Shown in pieces: positions 10,144 through 18,564 of a DNA stretch of 64,000 nt. Location of the stretch: contig NZ_CP082945.1 in NCBI RefSeq assembly GCF_019933235.1, forward strand, positions 7,539,501 to 7,603,500. Direction: 5' to 3'. Numbering within the stretch: the first letter of the stretch is position 1; each line of letters starts with the position of its first letter. The notes beneath the pieces are model-generated. The model was given only the letters and a program-made list of their open reading frames with translations. It was not told where the DNA came from and did no database searches. This DNA is from Streptomyces angustmyceticus. Lineage in GTDB: Bacteria; Actinomycetota; Actinomycetes; Streptomycetales; Streptomycetaceae. The position numbers and the translations under genes were made by a program.

Positions 10144-10159
10144 ACCGTGCTGCCGTCTT

Positions 10160-10342
10160 TCAGCAGCAGCAGCAGGAACAGCAGCTCGCCGGGGTACCCC
10201 TGGACGTGCAGTTGGACGCGCCGATCTCGACCATCGCGTGGCCCACGTTCACCGCCTCCAGGCTCTCGCCCGGTGAGGTCGGCAGGATCTCCAGTTCGTC
10301 CGCACTGAGGTCGGCGAGGTCGAGGACGAGTTTGTCCTGCAT
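10160..10342 (-). CDS. cltA: Cyclothiazomycin-type thiopeptide precursor peptide
   Basis: This 60-residue RiPP precursor has an acidic leader (residues 1-42, MQDKLVLDLADLSADELEIL to VEIGA) and an 18-residue core, SNCTSRGTPASCCSCCCC (43-60). The length and pattern match the cyclothiazomycin structural peptide. From memory, cyclothiazomycin A has Thr where this core has Arg at position 6, so this is the Arg form, which I associate with the B-type congeners. The seven Cys and the Ser/Thr residues are substrates for the neighbouring azole and dehydration enzymes. The start is ATG at 10342, preceded by GGAGAAAGGGG. The gene sits between the dehydrogenase and YcaO genes. A 24-bp element shared with the operon head lies 81 bp upstream. 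Confidence 0.95.
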   Translation of the reverse strand: MQDKLVLDLADLSADELEILPTSPGESLEAVNVGHAMVEIGASNCTSRGTPASCCSCCCC

Positions 10343-10422
10343 CGCGATCCCCTTTCTCCTTGGCAGGATGAGAAGTTGGCCAGTCACTGGTTGCTCCGCA
10401 TCCTGCGGTCCGCGAGCGTGCG

Positions 10423-10446
10423 GTGTCTTCACGGTCCGACCGCAGG
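10423..10446 (-). promoter_or_regulatory. Repeated 24-bp element upstream of the precursor gene (copy 2)
   Basis: The element contains TGTCTTCACGGTC on the + strand and matches 20 of 24 positions of the copy at 14241-14264. It ends 81 bp upstream of the precursor start, inside the 190-bp gap after the dehydrogenase gene. A regulator operator or shared promoter element is inferred. Confidence 0.5.
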
Positions 10447-10532
10447 TCCGGCCGTAGCACGGGGCTGCGGGCGCGGCCGTCGCGCACCACAGGCCCGCCA
10501 TGGCCCGCCCCGTGAAGCACCGCAGGTACGGT

Positions 10533-12164
10533 TCACCAGATCAGCTCCGGCTCGTACTGGGCGGTGGGCCGACGACGGCCCACGATGAGCGTGAACACCG
10601 GCACCTGGGCGGCATCCAGACCGATCAGGTCCCTGACCATCCCGTCGTGGTACCCGTTCGTGATCCGCGCGGACAACCCGGCCGCGGCGGCGAGCACGCT
10701 GACCCGCTGGGCGACGATCCCCGCCTCCTGGTGCAGGAGGCGGTAGCCCCGGGCCCCGAACCACCGGTCCCCGGCCAGCCGGTCGGCGGTCAGGAACACG
10801 ACGGCGCCGGCCTTCGCCGCGTTCACCGCCGGCGTCCGGTCGCACAGCATCCCGAGCACGGCGCGCCAGTCCCGCGCCGGCAGCCGCACCAGCGCGGGCG
10901 GCCCCGCACCGGCGGCCAGCCGGTAGAGCCCGGTGGAGGCCCCGTCCGTGCCCAGCACCAGCACATGGGCCGACACGAGAGGGCGGCACGGTGCAGCCGC
11001 ATGGTCGGACGGCACGGGCTCCAGCGCATACCGCAGTGCCGACGCCAGCCGGGCGAAGGCCACGGGCCGGGCGTCGGGGAGGAACATCCGCCCGCCCGAG
11101 TCCCGGGCCCGCAGCGCGGCGGCCAGCTCCACCCCACCGGCCCCGGGCTCCGGCCCGGCCAGCCCGAGGACCCCGTCCGGGCCCGGTGCCCCGACGGGCG
11201 GGCGAAAGCCGCCGGGGTCAACGGGCGCACCGGGCCCCGCGAGCCGGGCGGCGAGATCGAGCGCGGTCAGACCGGACCACGCGCCGTCGGACATGCGACC
11301 GGTCTCCGCATGAACCGGCCGAATCTCCGGGAAATCGCTTGGGACGCACGGCTGTTGAGGAGCAGCGGCAGCCACCGGCGCCCCCTCCTCGGCCGTGGAC
11401 GGGGCCAGATCGAGCACGGCGAACGCCGTCTCCTCCCGCCCGTCGAGCCCCAGCGCACGGTTGACCACCGCGTCGTCGAAGCGGTGGTGCACCCGCGCGC
11501 GCAGCCCGAGCGCGGCACCGGTCAGCAGCGCGTTCCCGACCGTCATCCCCGCTTCCTGCGCGCACAGCCGGTACGCGTAGTCCCGGTAGCGGAAAGCGGT
11601 CTTGCGGAACCAGGCGGAGGCCACCAGGAGTCCCGCCTGCGCGCGCACACCCGCACCGATGCGCACCGCGTCCGGCACACCGCCCTCGCGCAGCAGTGTC
11701 ACGGCGTGGTGCGCCGGGTGGTAGTGGTAGCACCCGGCGGGCAGCTCACCCGCCGGACGTGCCAGCCACACGTACAGCTCCACAGGGTGGAAGCACCGCG
11801 CGGAGGCGACCATCCGGTGGTAGGGCCACACGGCATGCGGACCCAGCTCGATCCGGCCTACCCCGTACGTCCAGTACAGCAGCGCGGAGAGCGTGTGCCG
11901 GTCCAGGACGCCGGGGGCGGGCGCGCCCTGCGGGTGGGCGGCACGGAACGCGGCGAAGGACCAGCGCGCGTCGCCGATCCGCCGCGCCGGTTCGGGAAGC
12001 ACGTAACGGGGCAGCCCGCGGTACGTCTTGACCGGCAGCGGGTCGTCCGGGCCGCCCTCTTCGCCGTGGCCCTCCGCGAAGAGGTCCTGGACCCCCTCGA
12101 AGGTCCGCCACCAGAACCGCAGGCCGACCGAACCCCGCAGCCTGTCGTCGGTGGCGCTACGCAT
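10533..12164 (-). CDS. Thiazoline dehydrogenase, tandem nitroreductase-like domains
   Basis: This 543-residue SagB-type FMN dehydrogenase should oxidise thiazolines to thiazoles after YcaO cyclodehydration. Two nitroreductase-like halves are visible. The first includes YAYRLCAQEAGMTVGNALL, and the second includes YRLLHQEAGIVAQRVSVLA and ends in YEPELIW. One half is probably structural, as in other double-domain family members, but the sequence alone does not show which. The start is ATG at 12164, which overlaps the upstream stop by 8 bp (GATGCGTAG), so the two proteins are likely co-translated. Confidence 0.9.
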   Translation of the reverse strand: MRSATDDRLRGSVGLRFWWRTFEGVQDLFAEGHGEEGGPDDPLPVKTYRGLPRYVLPEPARRIGDARWSFAAFRAAHPQGAPAPGVLDRHTLSALLYWTYGVGRIELGPHAVWPYHRMVASARCFHPVELYVWLARPAGELPAGCYHYHPAHHAVTLLREGGVPDAVRIGAGVRAQAGLLVASAWFRKTAFRYRDYAYRLCAQEAGMTVGNALLTGAALGLRARVHHRFDDAVVNRALGLDGREETAFAVLDLAPSTAEEGAPVAAAAPQQPCVPSDFPEIRPVHAETGRMSDGAWSGLTALDLAARLAGPGAPVDPGGFRPPVGAPGPDGVLGLAGPEPGAGGVELAAALRARDSGGRMFLPDARPVAFARLASALRYALEPVPSDHAAAPCRPLVSAHVLVLGTDGASTGLYRLAAGAGPPALVRLPARDWRAVLGMLCDRTPAVNAAKAGAVVFLTADRLAGDRWFGARGYRLLHQEAGIVAQRVSVLAAAAGLSARITNGYHDGMVRDLIGLDAAQVPVFTLIVGRRRPTAQYEPELIW

Positions 12165-14130
12165 CGCCGTGCGCCTCCGCCCGCCTCTCCGCTTCCCCCG
12201 GACCCGCCCCGTCCCCGTCGGCGATGACGAGGCGCACGACGAAGGGCAGCACCTCGTGCACCGCCGGATCGTGATCGAGCGGCACCACGAGCGGCCGCGC
12301 CCCGCGCGACCGCAACGCCTCGACCATCCGCGCGGGCCCGGCCGGCACCGGCAACTCGGCACCCTCGTCGCCCGCGACGGGCACGCCGAGCCGCGCCCAC
12401 CGGGCCGGTGCGTAGGCCGGTTCGCCCGTCATCACCGCCTGACGGTCGAGCAGAACGCCGCGAAGCCCCTCGGCGACCGCCGACTCCCCACACGTCACGG
12501 CGGCCGGGCGGCCACCCTGCCACCAGGCCAGGACGGGTACGCCCAGGGCCCCGCCGATGTCGGCCACCTCGACCGAGCCGCGCGAGGCGGCCAGCAGATC
12601 GAGGAGCCGCCGCTCCCCGGCGGCCAGCGCTTCGGGCCGCAACCGCACGGGCCGGGGCCGCGACCGCCCCCGCGCCACATCGCCCAGCGCCAGACGCACA
12701 CAGTGCTGGGCAAGGCCGTCCGCCACCGCCTCGCCCCAGCCGAGCCGGGCGGCCACCCCGACCTCGTGGTCCGTGCCGAACACCCGGCCCGCCGCCACCG
12801 CCTCGGCACGCCGCTCGTCCGGGGCCCAGCCCCACACCGTGCCACCGGGCCCGTAACGGCGCTCGTCGGGGCGGTGCGCCGCGTACGAGGCGAGCCCGCG
12901 CAGCGCGGCCTCCCGGCGCGCCGCGGCGAAGCCCGTCCCCGCCCCGTGCACCGGTGCCGCGCCCGCCGCGCGCGGCACCGCCTCGGTCACATGGAGCGGC
13001 ACCTGTGTGAACTCCCCCTCGTCGAGGCCGCGCAGGACACCGACGTACGGATCGAAGCAACGGGCCGCGCGCCGGGAGAACGCGTCCTCGTCCAGCGGCG
13101 CCGTGGCACCGAGCCGCTCGACGCGCCGGGTGAACTCCTCCCGCGTCTCCGGACGGGCCGGGGCCGCCGCCGGGTGGGGCAGGAACGCATGCGTCGAGGT
13201 GCGCAGGGTCTCCAGATCGATCCGCGTCACCTTCCGCGCCCCGTCCGCGGCTTTTGTGGCGCCGGCGATCCCGGTGAGCGCGGTGAACGCCGCGAGTCCC
13301 AGGTGCGAGGCGACCACCGCGGCGGCGGGCCCGGTGAGGAAGGCGTTCGGCCGGAACGGCCCACGGGCATCGAGCCGCAGCCACGCCGACCGCCAGTCGC
13401 TACCGGCCGGCCCCAGCCATGCGACATCGTCCACCACCAGCCCCTGCACCAGCAGCGTGCCCGCCTCCCGGCACAGCTCGTCCAGCCACCGCGCCCGATC
13501 GACACCGCCCCCGTCCGCGACGTGCACCACCGCCCCTGCCCGGCCACCGACCAGCCGCGCCAACTCCCCCTTTTCATAGGCGATATGACTGACCCGCTGC
13601 TCCGGATCCCGTACGGCCGCCTCGGCCGCGAGCTCCGCCAGCCGCTCGGTATGGGTGGTGGCCTCCTCCGTACACACGGCCCGCAGATGCCGCACCCCGG
13701 AACGCAGCGCCGAGCAGACCAGCGATACGAACACCGGCCCCGCACCCACCACCAGCAGCCCGCTGTCGCGGTAGGTCTCGAACCGCCGCGCCGCGGAGTC
13801 GCCGTGGTACTCGATGAACGCGATCTCGGACGCGTAGGTCTCCAACTCCCGCCGCGTGAGCCCGTGCGGCAGATCCTCTCCCGCGTCGAAGAGGCAGCCG
13901 GCGGCCTGCAACTGGCCCACCAGGGCGTGCACGAGCCGCCGCTTGTCGTCGGGCAGCCGCCCGACCAGGTCGTCGAGCTCGGCCGAACCGTCGAAATGCG
14001 GCGCCAGCCGGTCCAGCCACTGATAGGCGGCCCTGCCACGCAGCGCGAGATCGGCACCGGCACCGAAGACATGGACGCCGTCACCGGTCGGCACATACAG
14101 CACATCGGATTTGAGTCGCGGGCGCATCAT
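12157..14130 (-). CDS. Ocin-ThiF-like leader-recognition protein
   Basis: The 657-residue protein resembles the thiazole-containing bacteriocin maturation (TbtF/ocin-ThiF) family. An N-terminal winged-helix-like segment (SDVLYVPTGDGVHVFG) should bind the leader peptide. A ThiF-like Rossmann segment (GLLVVGAGPVFVSLVCSALR) follows, then a C-terminal region with degenerate YcaO-like character. Such proteins present the precursor to the YcaO enzyme. The start is one of tandem ATGs at 14130 and 14127 after GAAGGCGG. A GTG at 14157 is also in frame but lacks a ribosome site. It is the first gene of the leftward biosynthetic block. Confidence 0.87.
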   Translation of the reverse strand: MMRPRLKSDVLYVPTGDGVHVFGAGADLALRGRAAYQWLDRLAPHFDGSAELDDLVGRLPDDKRRLVHALVGQLQAAGCLFDAGEDLPHGLTRRELETYASEIAFIEYHGDSAARRFETYRDSGLLVVGAGPVFVSLVCSALRSGVRHLRAVCTEEATTHTERLAELAAEAAVRDPEQRVSHIAYEKGELARLVGGRAGAVVHVADGGGVDRARWLDELCREAGTLLVQGLVVDDVAWLGPAGSDWRSAWLRLDARGPFRPNAFLTGPAAAVVASHLGLAAFTALTGIAGATKAADGARKVTRIDLETLRTSTHAFLPHPAAAPARPETREEFTRRVERLGATAPLDEDAFSRRAARCFDPYVGVLRGLDEGEFTQVPLHVTEAVPRAAGAAPVHGAGTGFAAARREAALRGLASYAAHRPDERRYGPGGTVWGWAPDERRAEAVAAGRVFGTDHEVGVAARLGWGEAVADGLAQHCVRLALGDVARGRSRPRPVRLRPEALAAGERRLLDLLAASRGSVEVADIGGALGVPVLAWWQGGRPAAVTCGESAVAEGLRGVLLDRQAVMTGEPAYAPARWARLGVPVAGDEGAELPVPAGPARMVEALRSRGARPLVVPLDHDPAVHEVLPFVVRLVIADGDGAGPGEAERRAEAHGDA

Positions 14131-14240
14131 CCGCCTTCGGAGTCGGGCATCCGCCACCCCGGGTCCGATGCGCCATCGGACCCGGAGCCGGAACCAGCAG
14201 TCGGTCGGGGCCCAGCCGAGTATCGGCGCCCCTCAGACCC

Positions 14241-14264
14241 CTGTCTTCACGGTCGGGCCACAGG
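14241..14264 (-). promoter_or_regulatory. Repeated 24-bp element upstream of the biosynthetic block (copy 1)
   Basis: The element contains TGTCTTCACGGTC and matches the copy upstream of the precursor gene at 20 of 24 positions, in the same orientation. It lies 111 bp upstream of the first gene's start, in the 174-bp gap after the PucR-type gene. Confidence 0.5.
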
Positions 14265-14304
14265 GTTCACCGCAGGTTTCCGCGGTCGGGTGGCAACGGA
14301 GTCC

Positions 14305-15591
14305 TCACCCGAGCAGGGCGCGGGCGAGTTCCAGGGCGAGGCGCAGTTCCAGGGTGCTGCCCGTGGTGGTGGCCGTCGGCAGGAGTTCCTCGGCGCGTTT
14401 GACGCGGTAGGTGACGGTGTTGCGGGCCACGTGCAGAGCGCCGGCGGCGGCCCGCAGGCTGCGTCCCTCGGCGAGGTAGACCCGCAGGGTCTCGCGCAGC
14501 TCCCGTAGCCGGGCGCCGTCGGAGGCCAGCGGGCCCAGGAGGTCGTGGACGAACCAACGGGCGTGTTCGGGGTCGGCGGTGGCCAGGGCGACCAGGCGTG
14601 CTTCGCGGTAGTCGGTCAGCCAGTCGCCGGGGGCGAGCCGGGCGACGCGTTGCGCCTCGCGCGCGCCGTAGTGGCTGCGGCGCATCCCGGCCGTGCCGTG
14701 GGCGGGCGGGCCGAGGGCGACGTGTACCCCCGGGGCCCTGTCGGTCCGGGACCGTGCGCGGTCGGGGAGGCCGGCGAGGTCGTCGGGGGCGTGCAGCCAC
14801 AGCCAGGCGAGGGTCCCGGCGGCAGGGATCATGAGCAGCGGGCCGGTGCCGACCGCGCGGGCCAGCGCGGTCGCCGTGTGCTGCAGCCGCTCCGCCGCGG
14901 GCAGCGGGTCCACGGCGTCGTCGCACCACAGCACGGCGGCCAGGTGCGTACGGGTGACGTCGTAGCGCAGCCGCCGGGTCGCGGTTTCCGGTTCCACCGG
15001 ACGGGCGGCCAGCAGGTCGTCGATCGTCTGGCGCCGGGCCGCCTCGTCGCTGCCGCGCCAGCGGTCGCGTTCGGCGATGTAGGACTCGGCCATCAGACTG
15101 GCGTGGGTGTCGGCGTGGGTGAAGAGTTCCTCGGTGATCCGGCGCAGTTCGGCGAGGTGCTCGCCGGCCGGGACGTACCGCTCGACGGCCGAGGTGAGTT
15201 CCTGGGTGAGCCGGGCGTGGCCGAGCCGCACCCCGCGCAGCACCCGGTCGAGCCCGACGCCCCGGCGGGCGAACTCGCGGCAGCTCTCCAGGGCTTCGTC
15301 GGGCAGTGTGCCTCCCTCGCCGGCGGCCTCGGTGAGCAGCAGCCGCAGAGCGGCCAGGACCGTTGACTCGATGCAGCGACGCAGGGTGGCCAGGGCCGCC
15401 GGACCGCCGCCGTGTTCGGGAACCTGCTCCAGGACTTCCGCGGCCATGGCGTCGGCGGTCTGCATCGCCCACCCGACGGGGCCGGGGCCGAGGACGGCGG
15501 TCATGGCGGTCAGGGTGGCCGGGGACAGTGCCGGCTCGTGGTGCGGGTGGTCCTGGTCCGGCGTGAGCTGCCGGAGCCACTGCCGTGTCAT
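14305..15591 (-). CDS. PucR-family transcriptional regulator
   Basis: This 428-residue regulator has a GGDEF-like/RsbRD-type N-terminal region and a C-terminal PucR (CdaR) helix-turn-helix (TLRVYLAEGRSLRAAAGALH, then VARNTVTYRVKRAEELL). The ATG at 15591 is preceded by AAAGGAGG. It lies between the thiopeptide block and the aromatic-catabolism genes, all on the same strand. PucR proteins commonly respond to catabolic substrates, so I favour control of the upstream monooxygenase/dioxygenase genes over thiopeptide control. A strong double hairpin at 15699-15772 separates it from that operon. Confidence 0.85.
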   Translation of the reverse strand: MTRQWLRQLTPDQDHPHHEPALSPATLTAMTAVLGPGPVGWAMQTADAMAAEVLEQVPEHGGGPAALATLRRCIESTVLAALRLLLTEAAGEGGTLPDEALESCREFARRGVGLDRVLRGVRLGHARLTQELTSAVERYVPAGEHLAELRRITEELFTHADTHASLMAESYIAERDRWRGSDEAARRQTIDDLLAARPVEPETATRRLRYDVTRTHLAAVLWCDDAVDPLPAAERLQHTATALARAVGTGPLLMIPAAGTLAWLWLHAPDDLAGLPDRARSRTDRAPGVHVALGPPAHGTAGMRRSHYGAREAQRVARLAPGDWLTDYREARLVALATADPEHARWFVHDLLGPLASDGARLRELRETLRVYLAEGRSLRAAAGALHVARNTVTYRVKRAEELLPTATTTGSTLELRLALELARALLG

Positions 15592-15698
15592 GAGCGCCTC
15601 CTTTCGGGTCCATGGTGCCGGGGCCGGCGGCTGTTCGGCTGCCGGCTCACCTCATCGGTCAGCCCTATCACCGGCCCCCCGGCGGCCGTCTGCCGGGA

Positions 15699-15772
15699 CC
15701 GGCCCTCTGCCGGGGACCGTCGCCCGGCAGAGGGCCGGCCTCCCTCTCCCGGTACCGACGGGGGAGAGGGAG
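15699..15772 (-). terminator. Double hairpin terminator after the monooxygenase gene
   Basis: Two adjacent inverted repeats are present. One has perfect 16-bp arms (15699-15714 and 15723-15738, 8-nt loop). The other has 11-bp arms (15740-15750 and 15762-15772). They follow the monooxygenase stop in the transcription direction and probably end the catabolic operon. Confidence 0.75.
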
Positions 15773-15787
15773 AGGAAGGGACCCGAC

Positions 15788-17575
15788 TCACCGGCCGGAC
15801 GGCACCGCGGCGGAGGCCACGTGCTCCTGGGACGCCACGAGCCCCTGCCGCAGCGCCGCCACCAGCCCCGGCACCTGGGCCATACGTGCCGCACCGCCGA
15901 AGACGTAGTGGTCCGGACGCAGCAGCAGGGCCTCCTGGCCGCAGTTTTCCAGGTGGGAGCGGTAGGTACCGTCGAGGTCGACGACCTCGGCCGGTCCGTT
16001 CGCCGCCGGGTCGCCGGTGACCCGCAGGAGGCGGACGCCGAGCCGCGCGCACCAGCCGAGTGCCTCGTCGTCGAGTACGGCCCGTGGGTCCTCGGTGGCG
16101 AGCAGGGCGAAGCCGGTGCCCACGGCCTGGTCGAAGAGCCCGGTGCGGCCGCGGAAGCGCACCCGGCCCTGACAGCCGAGCTGCCCGGCCGGGGCCGGTG
16201 GCGCGCCGTCCGTACCCTGCCGCAGCAGTCCTCCGGTGAGGATCTGCGGGGGCATGTCCGCCAACGGGTCCCGGCCCGCCCGCCGGTCGGCGAGCATCCG
16301 CGCGTCGCGCTGGGCGGCGGCCGCGGGGTCGGGTTCGCAGATGATGCCGCCCAGGAAGACGGAGAGTTCGATGGCGTGCCGCAGGTGCTGGGAGCGTTCC
16401 GCGGTGTAGGTGTCCAGCAGCGTCGCGCCGGCGCCGCCGCGGAGCACGAGATCCAGTTTCCAGGTGAGGTTGGCGGCGTCGCGGATGCCCGAGCACATGC
16501 CCTGGCCGGCGAACGGCGGCATCTGGTGGGCGGCGTCACCGGCCAGCAGCAGACGGCCCTCGCGCCAGTTCTCGGCCCAGCGGGCGCGGAAGGTGTAGAC
16601 GGTGTGCCGCTCCAGGGTGGCGTTGCCCGGATGCAGATCCCAGTCGGCCAGCAGCCGCCAGGCGTTCTCCGCGCTGCCGAACTCCGCGGCCGGCTCACCG
16701 GGCAGCAGCATGAACTCCCAGCGGCGCCGGCCCGGACCGCCGGAGACCGCCGTAGTGGGCCTGCGGGGGTCGCAGACCTGGAGGTTGCGCGGGGCGAAGA
16801 CGCGGTCCGCCTCGTGCGGGAGGACGTCCAGGACCAGCCAGTCGTGCTGGAAGCCGCGGTCGGTCATCGTGGTCGTCATCCGGGCGCGGACGAAGCTGTT
16901 GGCGCCGTCGCAGCCGACGACGTACCGCGCGCGCAGGGTGCGGTGCCCGCGGACACCGCCGCGGAGCACCGGCTCGTCCCCGGCGCTCTCGGCGACGGTC
17001 AGCGAGACCCCGGCCGCGTCCTCGGCGAGGTCGGTGGCCTCCCAGCCGCGCAGCACGTCGACCCCCGCGGTCCGGCGGGCCTGCGCCTCCAGGACGCCCT
17101 CCAGCTGTGGCTGGGTGAAGAGGTTCATCGCCGGCCAGCCGGAGGCTCCGGTGTCCTCGAACGCCAGCCGCAGCAGCGTCTCGCCGTCGCCGTTGCGCCA
17201 TTCGTAGTCCGCGGCCGGCTCACTGAACGTGGGCAGCACGTCCGCCAGGCCCAGCGCGGCCAGGATGCGGGCGACCTCGTGGTCGAAGACCACCGCCCGC
17301 GGCAGCGGATAGGGCCGCGGCCAGCGCTCGACGAGGCCGACCCGCCATCCCCGGGCCCCGAGCTGGATCGCGCAGGTGAGCCCGACGGGCCCGGCACCGA
17401 CGACCAGTACGTCATAGGTGTCATCGCCGCCCGACCCGACAGCGCCGGCCACCGGGACGGGGAAGTCCGCCGGGACGGACCCCGCAACCGTCACGGGAGC
17501 GTCCGCCGGGGCAGAGCCGTCAGCCGTGCCCGTCCCGCCACCCGCCGCGGCATCCGTGTTCTGCTTCTCGTTCAT
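15788..17575 (-). CDS. FAD-dependent aromatic monooxygenase (MhpA/PHBH class A type)
   Basis: The 595-residue flavoprotein hydroxylase has the N-terminal FAD motif DVLVVGAGPVGLTCAIQLGA after a low-complexity Gly/Ala/Pro leader, the DG motif VGCDGANSFVRARM, and the GD motif GDAAHQMPPFAGQGMCSGIR. A thioredoxin-like C-terminal region follows, as in phenol and 3-hydroxyphenylpropionate hydroxylases. It should ortho-hydroxylate a phenol to a catechol using NAD(P)H and O2. The start is ATG at 17575 after GGCAGGAGG. An earlier in-frame ATG (17617) lacks such a site. It lies just downstream of the extradiol dioxygenase, which would cleave its product. Confidence 0.9.
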   Translation of the reverse strand: MNEKQNTDAAAGGGTGTADGSAPADAPVTVAGSVPADFPVPVAGAVGSGGDDTYDVLVVGAGPVGLTCAIQLGARGWRVGLVERWPRPYPLPRAVVFDHEVARILAALGLADVLPTFSEPAADYEWRNGDGETLLRLAFEDTGASGWPAMNLFTQPQLEGVLEAQARRTAGVDVLRGWEATDLAEDAAGVSLTVAESAGDEPVLRGGVRGHRTLRARYVVGCDGANSFVRARMTTTMTDRGFQHDWLVLDVLPHEADRVFAPRNLQVCDPRRPTTAVSGGPGRRRWEFMLLPGEPAAEFGSAENAWRLLADWDLHPGNATLERHTVYTFRARWAENWREGRLLLAGDAAHQMPPFAGQGMCSGIRDAANLTWKLDLVLRGGAGATLLDTYTAERSQHLRHAIELSVFLGGIICEPDPAAAAQRDARMLADRRAGRDPLADMPPQILTGGLLRQGTDGAPPAPAGQLGCQGRVRFRGRTGLFDQAVGTGFALLATEDPRAVLDDEALGWCARLGVRLLRVTGDPAANGPAEVVDLDGTYRSHLENCGQEALLLRPDHYVFGGAARMAQVPGLVAALRQGLVASQEHVASAAVPSGR

Positions 17576-17603
17576 GCTCGGTGTCCTCCTGCCGTACGGG
17601 TCG

Positions 17604-18524
17604 TCAGCTCGCGTCATGGGCGCCGGTCATCAGCGCGGCGAGGTCCTCGGGTTCGAGGAAGGAGGGCGGGACCGGCGGGCCCCAGCTGTAGAGGGAGCGG
17701 GCGTCCTCCCACACCCGGGGTGTCCACAGCTGGTCGTCGACGATGCAGTCCATGTCGGCGAAGTACTCGGCGAAGTTGCCGGCCGGGTCCTTGAGGTACC
17801 AGAAGAAGTTCGAGCCGACGTGGTGGCGGCCCAGGCCCCAGACATGGCGTTCGGGGTGGCCCGCCAGCATGCGCGTCGCGCCGCGCCCGACCTCGTCGAC
17901 GTCGTCGACCTGCCAGGAGGAGTGGTGCAGGAAAGGGACCGGAGCCTGCTGCACCAGGACGTTGTGATGGTCGGTCGAACACCGCAGGAAGGCGGCGCCC
18001 GGAACCAGATCGCTGACCTTGAATCCCAGGCCCTCGGTGAAGAACCACTGCGAGGCCGCCTGGTCGGTCGACCCCAGCACCACATGCCCCAGACGGCGCG
18101 GCCGGACGGCGTCCTCGCGCAGCACCGCCGGTGCCCGGCCGTCGGGCCGCTCCACGCGGCCGGGCCCGTTGCAGGGCTCGGGCGCGGCCGCGCGCTGCAC
18201 GATACGGGGCCGGACCTCGACGGTGACGGTCACGTCCGTGCCGGGATCGACCGCGCGCAGGCAGTGCCGGTCGCGGACGTACGGCATCTCCAGGCGGTCC
18301 AGGGCGGCGCCGATCCGCCCGAGGTCGTCGGCGTCATCGGCCGCGACGACCAGTTCGTCCAGCCGGCGGCGGGCGGCGTGCACGATCTTCAACTGCTCAC
18401 CCCCGTCGGCCGAGGCGAAGCGCCCGCGGCCCAGGGCGGTGAGCCCGAAGTCGGCGTAGTAGTCGTGTGTGGCATCCACATGAGGCACGCCCATGGTGAT
18501 CCGGGCGAGACGGTGCAGGGGCAT
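17604..18524 (-). CDS. Extradiol ring-cleavage dioxygenase (VOC family)
   Basis: This 306-residue type I extradiol dioxygenase is made of two vicinal-oxygen-chelate modules. The C-terminal module shows the metal triad: His in LGHVVL, His in FLHHSSW and Glu in NFAEYF. The latter lies within the family signature around FFWYLKDPAGNFAEYF. It should open a catechol ring meta to a hydroxyl group using Fe(II) and O2. The ATG at 18524 follows CCAGGAGCC. It sits between the FAH-fold hydrolase and the FAD hydroxylase, an order typical of meta-cleavage pathways. The true substrate is unknown. Confidence 0.9.
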   Translation of the reverse strand: MPLHRLARITMGVPHVDATHDYYADFGLTALGRGRFASADGGEQLKIVHAARRRLDELVVAADDADDLGRIGAALDRLEMPYVRDRHCLRAVDPGTDVTVTVEVRPRIVQRAAAPEPCNGPGRVERPDGRAPAVLREDAVRPRRLGHVVLGSTDQAASQWFFTEGLGFKVSDLVPGAAFLRCSTDHHNVLVQQAPVPFLHHSSWQVDDVDEVGRGATRMLAGHPERHVWGLGRHHVGSNFFWYLKDPAGNFAEYFADMDCIVDDQLWTPRVWEDARSLYSWGPPVPPSFLEPEDLAALMTGAHDAS

Positions 18525-18564
18525 GACGGCTCCTGGAAAGCAGGGGAGGTGGGAAGTCCGGAGG

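Noticed and set aside
10160..10501. Longer 113-residue form of the thiopeptide precursor
   Set aside because: The ATG at 10342 has a strong ribosome site and gives a standard 42-residue leader. The extra upstream part is not leader-like.
7980..10520. Long leftward frame overlapping the YcaO gene and running upstream past the precursor
   Set aside because: The YcaO frame has the family motifs and Cys pairs. The alternative frame has no recognisable sequence.
12028..14508. Long rightward frame antisense to the ocin-ThiF-like gene
   Set aside because: Antisense shadow with no domain and no ribosome site.
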